A stretch of 8,616 nucleotides of DNA from Candidatus Segetimicrobium genomatis (GTDB lineage: Bacteria > Sysuimicrobiota > Sysuimicrobiia > Sysuimicrobiales > Segetimicrobiaceae): NCBI GenBank assembly GCA_005882445.1, contig VBAN01000185.1:1-8616 (forward strand). Direction: 5' to 3'. Position numbers and translations under genes: made by a program. This document shows, in pieces, positions 6,263-8,616 of the stretch (its first letter is position 1; the number at the start of each line of letters is the position of its first letter). Below the pieces are notes generated by a model, which was given only the letters and a program-made list of their open reading frames with translations, searched no databases and had not been told where the DNA came from.

Positions 6263-7587
6263 ACGTAATCCTCCATCTTGCGCTCCACGGTTTCGCTGAG
6301 GCGCCGGCGCACCATCTCCAGCGGGATCCGGTCGAAGATCTCGGAGAGGAACCCGTCCACCATCATGCGGACGGCGACGGCCCGGGGCAGCGCGCGGCTC
6401 ATCAGGTAGAAAATCTGGTCTTCGTTCAGCCGGCTGGTGCTGGCCCCGTGGGTGCACCGGAGGTCGTTGGCCATGATCTCGAGTTTGGGCATGCTGTCGG
6501 CCCGAGCGCCCTCGGAGAGGATGAGGTTGCGGTTGAGCTGGAACGCATTGGTCTTCTGGGCGCCGTAGTCCGCCCGGATCAGCCCGGAGAACACCGACCG
6601 CGCCTTGTCCTTGAGCACGCCCTTGTAGAGCAGATCGCTCGTGGTGGACGGGGCGGCGTGCTCCTGCAGCGTGTGATAGTCGAAGTGCTGAGTCCCGTCC
6701 CCGAAGGCCACGCCGAGCATCTCGGACGTGCTCCCCTGGCCGCGCAGCGAGCTCTCCACGTTCGTCTTCACCAGCCCCGCCCCGAACGCCACCATCAGGC
6801 TGTGGACCGTGGCGTCGCGCTCCAGGACCGCGCGCACGATGCCGAACTCCCACAGCTGCCGCCCCCACTCCTGGAGGTTGACGTAGCGGATCTGCGCGCC
6901 GGCCTTGGGGATCAACTCGACCGCGTGGTTGACCAGCGCGCGCGAGGATCCCTCGGCGGACCCGAAGACCTCGACGAGCGTCACCCGGCTGCGCTCCTCG
7001 GCCACGACCAGCGTGTGCGGGAGGAACGCGGCGCCCTCGCGGTCGAGCCACGTGCCCGTCACCAGCTGCAGGTCGACCTCCAGCCCCTTGGGCACGTAGA
7101 GGAACGTGCCGCCGCTCCACAGCGCCCCGTGGTGCGCGCGGAACTTGTTCTCGTCGTCCCGCACGACCGTGCCGAGGTACGGGCGGACGAGATCGGGATG
7201 CGCGGCCACGGCCTGGGAGAGCGAGGTGAAGATGAGCCCGCGCTGCGCGAGGTCGCGCGGCAGCCGTTCCTCGATCTGGACCCCGTTCACCACGAGGCGC
7301 AGCCCCGCCGCGCCCGCCGGATCACCGACCAGGGCGGCCAGCGGGGCGGGCGCCCGGCCCTTCTGCACGCTGTGGGGCAGGACACCAAACGCGTCCAGAT
7401 CGAGCGCGCTGATATCGGTGCGCCGCCACGCCTCGTCGTCCGCGGACGGCAGCGGCAGGCGGACAAACGCCTCCCAGGCCGCGAGGCGGCGGTCGCGGAG
7501 CCAGGCCGGTTCCCCGGCCGCCCCGCTCATCTCCTCGACCAGGGCCCGGCTCAACGTGGTCGCTGCCGCCGCGGAACTGTCACTCAC
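6259..7587 (-). CDS. sufD: SufD, Fe-S cluster assembly protein, first (upstream) copy
   Basis: A 442-residue SufD that follows sufB in the expected order. Residues 154-162 (GALWSGGTF) and 163-180 (LYVPKGLEVDLQLVTGTW) form the start of the SufB/SufD beta-helix core, and the conserved CTH (378-380) lies in the C-terminal block. The start is GTG at 7587-7585 with GGAGGG at 7598-7593, five bases upstream. Before it lies a 130-base gap after sufB with two hairpins. The stop overlaps the GTG of the truncated Rieske fragment exactly as in the other copy. As this copy keeps the natural sufB-proximal position and has no alternative in-frame N-terminal extension, it is the one whose product is certain to be plain SufD. 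The amino-acid sequence is the same as the second copy. Confidence 0.95.
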   Translation of the reverse strand: MSDSSAAAATTLSRALVEEMSGAAGEPAWLRDRRLAAWEAFVRLPLPSADDEAWRRTDISALDLDAFGVLPHSVQKGRAPAPLAALVGDPAGAAGLRLVVNGVQIEERLPRDLAQRGLIFTSLSQAVAAHPDLVRPYLGTVVRDDENKFRAHHGALWSGGTFLYVPKGLEVDLQLVTGTWLDREGAAFLPHTLVVAEERSRVTLVEVFGSAEGSSRALVNHAVELIPKAGAQIRYVNLQEWGRQLWEFGIVRAVLERDATVHSLMVAFGAGLVKTNVESSLRGQGSTSEMLGVAFGDGTQHFDYHTLQEHAAPSTTSDLLYKGVLKDKARSVFSGLIRADYGAQKTNAFQLNRNLILSEGARADSMPKLEIMANDLRCTHGASTSRLNEDQIFYLMSRALPRAVAVRMMVDGFLSEIFDRIPLEMVRRRLSETVERKMEDYV

Positions 7588-7592
7588 GGATT

Positions 7593-7598
7593 CCCTCC
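7593..7598 (-). promoter_or_regulatory. Ribosome-binding site deciding the GTG start of sufD (repeated at 5971-5976)
   Basis: The minus strand reads GGAGGG, five bases before the GTG at 7587. No ATG lies nearby in frame, and homology to SufD begins soon after. The same site is carried by the second copy at 5971-5976. Confidence 0.7.
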
Positions 7599-7616
7599 AT
7601 CCTTCAGGCGGCCGAA

Positions 7617-7642
7617 GAGGGCAGAGCAGCCGCCCTGCCCTC
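7617..7642 (-). other. Stem-loop B in the sufB-sufD gap (repeated at 5995-6020)
   Basis: A perfect 8-bp inverted repeat (GAGGGCAG and CTGCCCTC) around a 10-base loop. On the transcript it lies about 30 bases before the sufD start and just before its ribosome-binding site. No T-run follows, so it is not a standard intrinsic terminator. It could stabilise or process the mRNA or set the sufB:sufD ratio. In the second copy the same bases are part of the chimeric reading frame. Confidence 0.45.
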
Positions 7643-7655
7643 CCCGGTGCCTCCA

Positions 7656-7681
7656 GGCGCCGGCCCGGCGAACCCGGCGCC
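7656..7681 (-). other. Stem-loop A in the sufB-sufD gap (repeated at 6034-6059)
   Basis: A perfect 8-bp GC-only inverted repeat (GGCGCCGG and CCGGCGCC) around a 10-base loop, 36 bases after the sufB stop. Together with stem-loop B it makes two hairpins in tandem in the only sizeable gap of the operon. The high GC content makes chance inverted repeats more likely, and no T-run follows. Confidence 0.45.
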
Positions 7682-7717
7682 GCGCCGTGCTTCTTCTCGT
7701 GCGGGAGCGGCCGGCGG

Positions 7718-8616
7718 TTAGCCGACCGACCCCTCCATCTCCAGCGCGATCAACCGGTTGAGCTCCACGCTGTATTCCATGGGCAATTCCCGGGCGATCG
7801 GCTCGATGAACCCGCGGACGATCATGTTCATCGCCTCATCCTGGTTGATCCCTCGGCTCATCAGGTAGAAGAGCTGCTCGTCCGAGACCTTCGAGACCGT
7901 CGCCTCGTGGGTCACCTGTACATCATCCTCGTCGATCTCCATCGTCGGGTAGGTGTCCGACCTGGACCGCTCGTCGAGGATCAGCGCATCGCAGCGCACC
8001 GCGCACTTGCTGCCCCGCGCGCCCGGGTAGATCTTCACCAGACCCCGGTAGCCGGCCCGCCCGCCGGACTTGCTGATCGACTTGCTGACGACGGACGACT
8101 GGGTGTGCGGGGCGGCGTGGATCACCTTGCCGCCGGGATCCTGGTGCTGCCCCTCGCCGGCGAACGCGATCGAGAGGATCTCCGCCTTGGCCCCCGGCTC
8201 GAGCATGTAGACGCTCGGGTACTTCATCGTCAGCTTGCTGCCGAGGTTGCCGTCCACCCACTCCATCGTCGCGTCGCGGTACGCCACGGCCCGCTTGGTG
8301 ACGAGGTTGTAGACGTTCTACGACCAGTTCTGGATCGTCGTGTACCGGACCCGCGCGCCCTCTTTCACGATGATCTCGACGACCGCGCTGTGCAGCGAAT
8401 CGCTGGTGTACGTCGGCGCGGTGCACCCTTCCACATAGTGGACATAGGAGCCGGGCTCGGCGATGATCAGCGTCCGCTCGAACTGGCCCATGTTCTGCGC
8501 GTTGATCCGGAAGTAGGCCTGCAGCGGGATGTCCACGTGCACGCCCGCCGGGACGTACACGAACGACCCGCCGCTCCAGACCGAACTGTTGAGCGCGGCG
8601 AACTTGTTGTCCTCGG
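7718..8616 (-). CDS. sufB: SufB, Fe-S cluster assembly scaffold, C-terminal part, interrupted by an in-frame TAG
   Basis: 299 codons of SufB are visible, entering from the right edge and ending with TAA at 7720-7718. SufB is the catalytic scaffold of SufBCD. Sequence before the stop includes [17 protein letters not shown], the [11 protein letters not shown] block, [20 protein letters not shown] and RYTTIQNWS. After it come [23 protein letters not shown], the catalytic cysteine region [18 protein letters not shown] and [22 protein letters not shown], with the cluster-site Glu in THEAT. Codon 99 of the visible part (8320-8318) is TAG, where relatives have a variable polar residue between NWS and NVYNL. 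A stop there would remove the last 199 residues, including the catalytic Cys and Glu. Both flanks are fully conserved, so this is either a very recent nonsense change or a base error. The N-terminal part and probably sufC lie beyond the right edge. Confidence 0.93.
8318..8320 (-). other. In-frame TAG stop inside sufB
   Basis: Plus-strand CTA reads as TAG between NWS and NVYNL. One substitution from a Lys (AAG) or Gln (CAG) codon would create it. TAG ends nuoB, nuoD and the Rieske gene here, so it is unlikely to be read as an amino acid. Confidence 0.85.

Larger units (their letters stand above)
6075..7696 (-). repeat. Direct tandem duplication, unit of 1622 bp, right copy
   Basis: This is the upstream copy in transcription. 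It ends at 7696 inside the sufB-sufD gap, and beyond 7697 the sequence is unique. The junction at 6074/6075 joins a sufB-sufD gap end to the middle of a Rieske gene. Twelve bases (GCGCCGTGCTTC on the plus strand) occur in register at 4438-4449, 6060-6071 and 7682-7693, three bases from the breakpoint. That short homology may have guided the duplication. Confidence 0.95.

Noticed and set aside
4453..7696. Composite transposon or insertion sequence as the cause of the duplication
   Set aside because: There is no transposase, no terminal inverted repeat and no target-site duplication. The unit begins and ends inside ordinary suf sequence.
758..8320. Recoded stop codons (for example pyrrolysine at TAG) as an explanation of the sufB and nuoI stops
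   Set aside because: TAG ends nuoB, nuoD and the Rieske gene, and TAA ends sufB, at the expected family lengths. The two internal stops are different codons at positions with no special residue in relatives.

Overview
The window is a single minus-strand gene train from a GC-rich bacterium. Read in the direction of transcription (right to left) it runs sufB (cut by the right edge), sufD, a truncated Rieske ferredoxin gene, a second sufD, an intact Rieske ferredoxin gene, sufS, sufU, nuoB, nuoD, nuoI and nuoC (cut by the left edge). The first half is an iron-sulfur cluster assembly (SUF) operon and the second half is the hydrophilic part of respiratory complex I. I see no genuine plus-strand gene: long plus-strand frames are GC-rich shadows of the real genes. 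There is no intergenic stretch longer than 130 bases, and no RNA gene, CRISPR array or mobile element that I can recognise.

The scaffold protein is SufU, not SufA or SufE, and a Rieske-type ferredoxin sits inside the suf operon. Together with five GTG starts among the eight distinct genes whose starts are visible, this fits a high-GC Terrabacteria-type lineage (Actinomycetota, Chloroflexota, Armatimonadota or an uncultured relative). I cannot name a taxon. The suf and nuo modules are joined without a gap: the sufU stop overlaps the nuoB start by four bases, and most other junctions are overlaps or gaps of 10 to 40 bases. This suggests one long transcript that makes Fe-S clusters and then subunits that need them (NuoB and NuoI carry [4Fe-4S] clusters).

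Three things are out of the ordinary. (1) A direct tandem duplication of exactly 1622 bp (4453-6074 and 6075-7696) contains the sufB-sufD gap, all of sufD and the first half of the Rieske gene. By eye the copies differ at two bases, both synonymous third positions in sufD. (2) The duplication junction cuts the upstream Rieske copy just before its second cluster-binding motif and fuses it in frame, through a translated former gap, to the second sufD, giving a 541-codon chimeric reading frame. (3) sufB and nuoI are each interrupted by one in-frame stop codon (TAG and TAA), with well-conserved sequence on both sides. Since all three stop codons also end intact genes here, this is not a recoded stop. 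Recent nonsense mutations or consensus errors are the likely explanations, and an assembly problem must be excluded for the duplication too.

The complex I gene order seen here, nuoB-nuoD-nuoI-nuoC, is unlike the usual A-B-C-D-...-H-I order, and NuoC has a charged Ala/Glu/Lys-rich insertion near its N-terminus. I do not see a wholly new biological system. The most notable material is the rearranged suf region and its merger with complex I.
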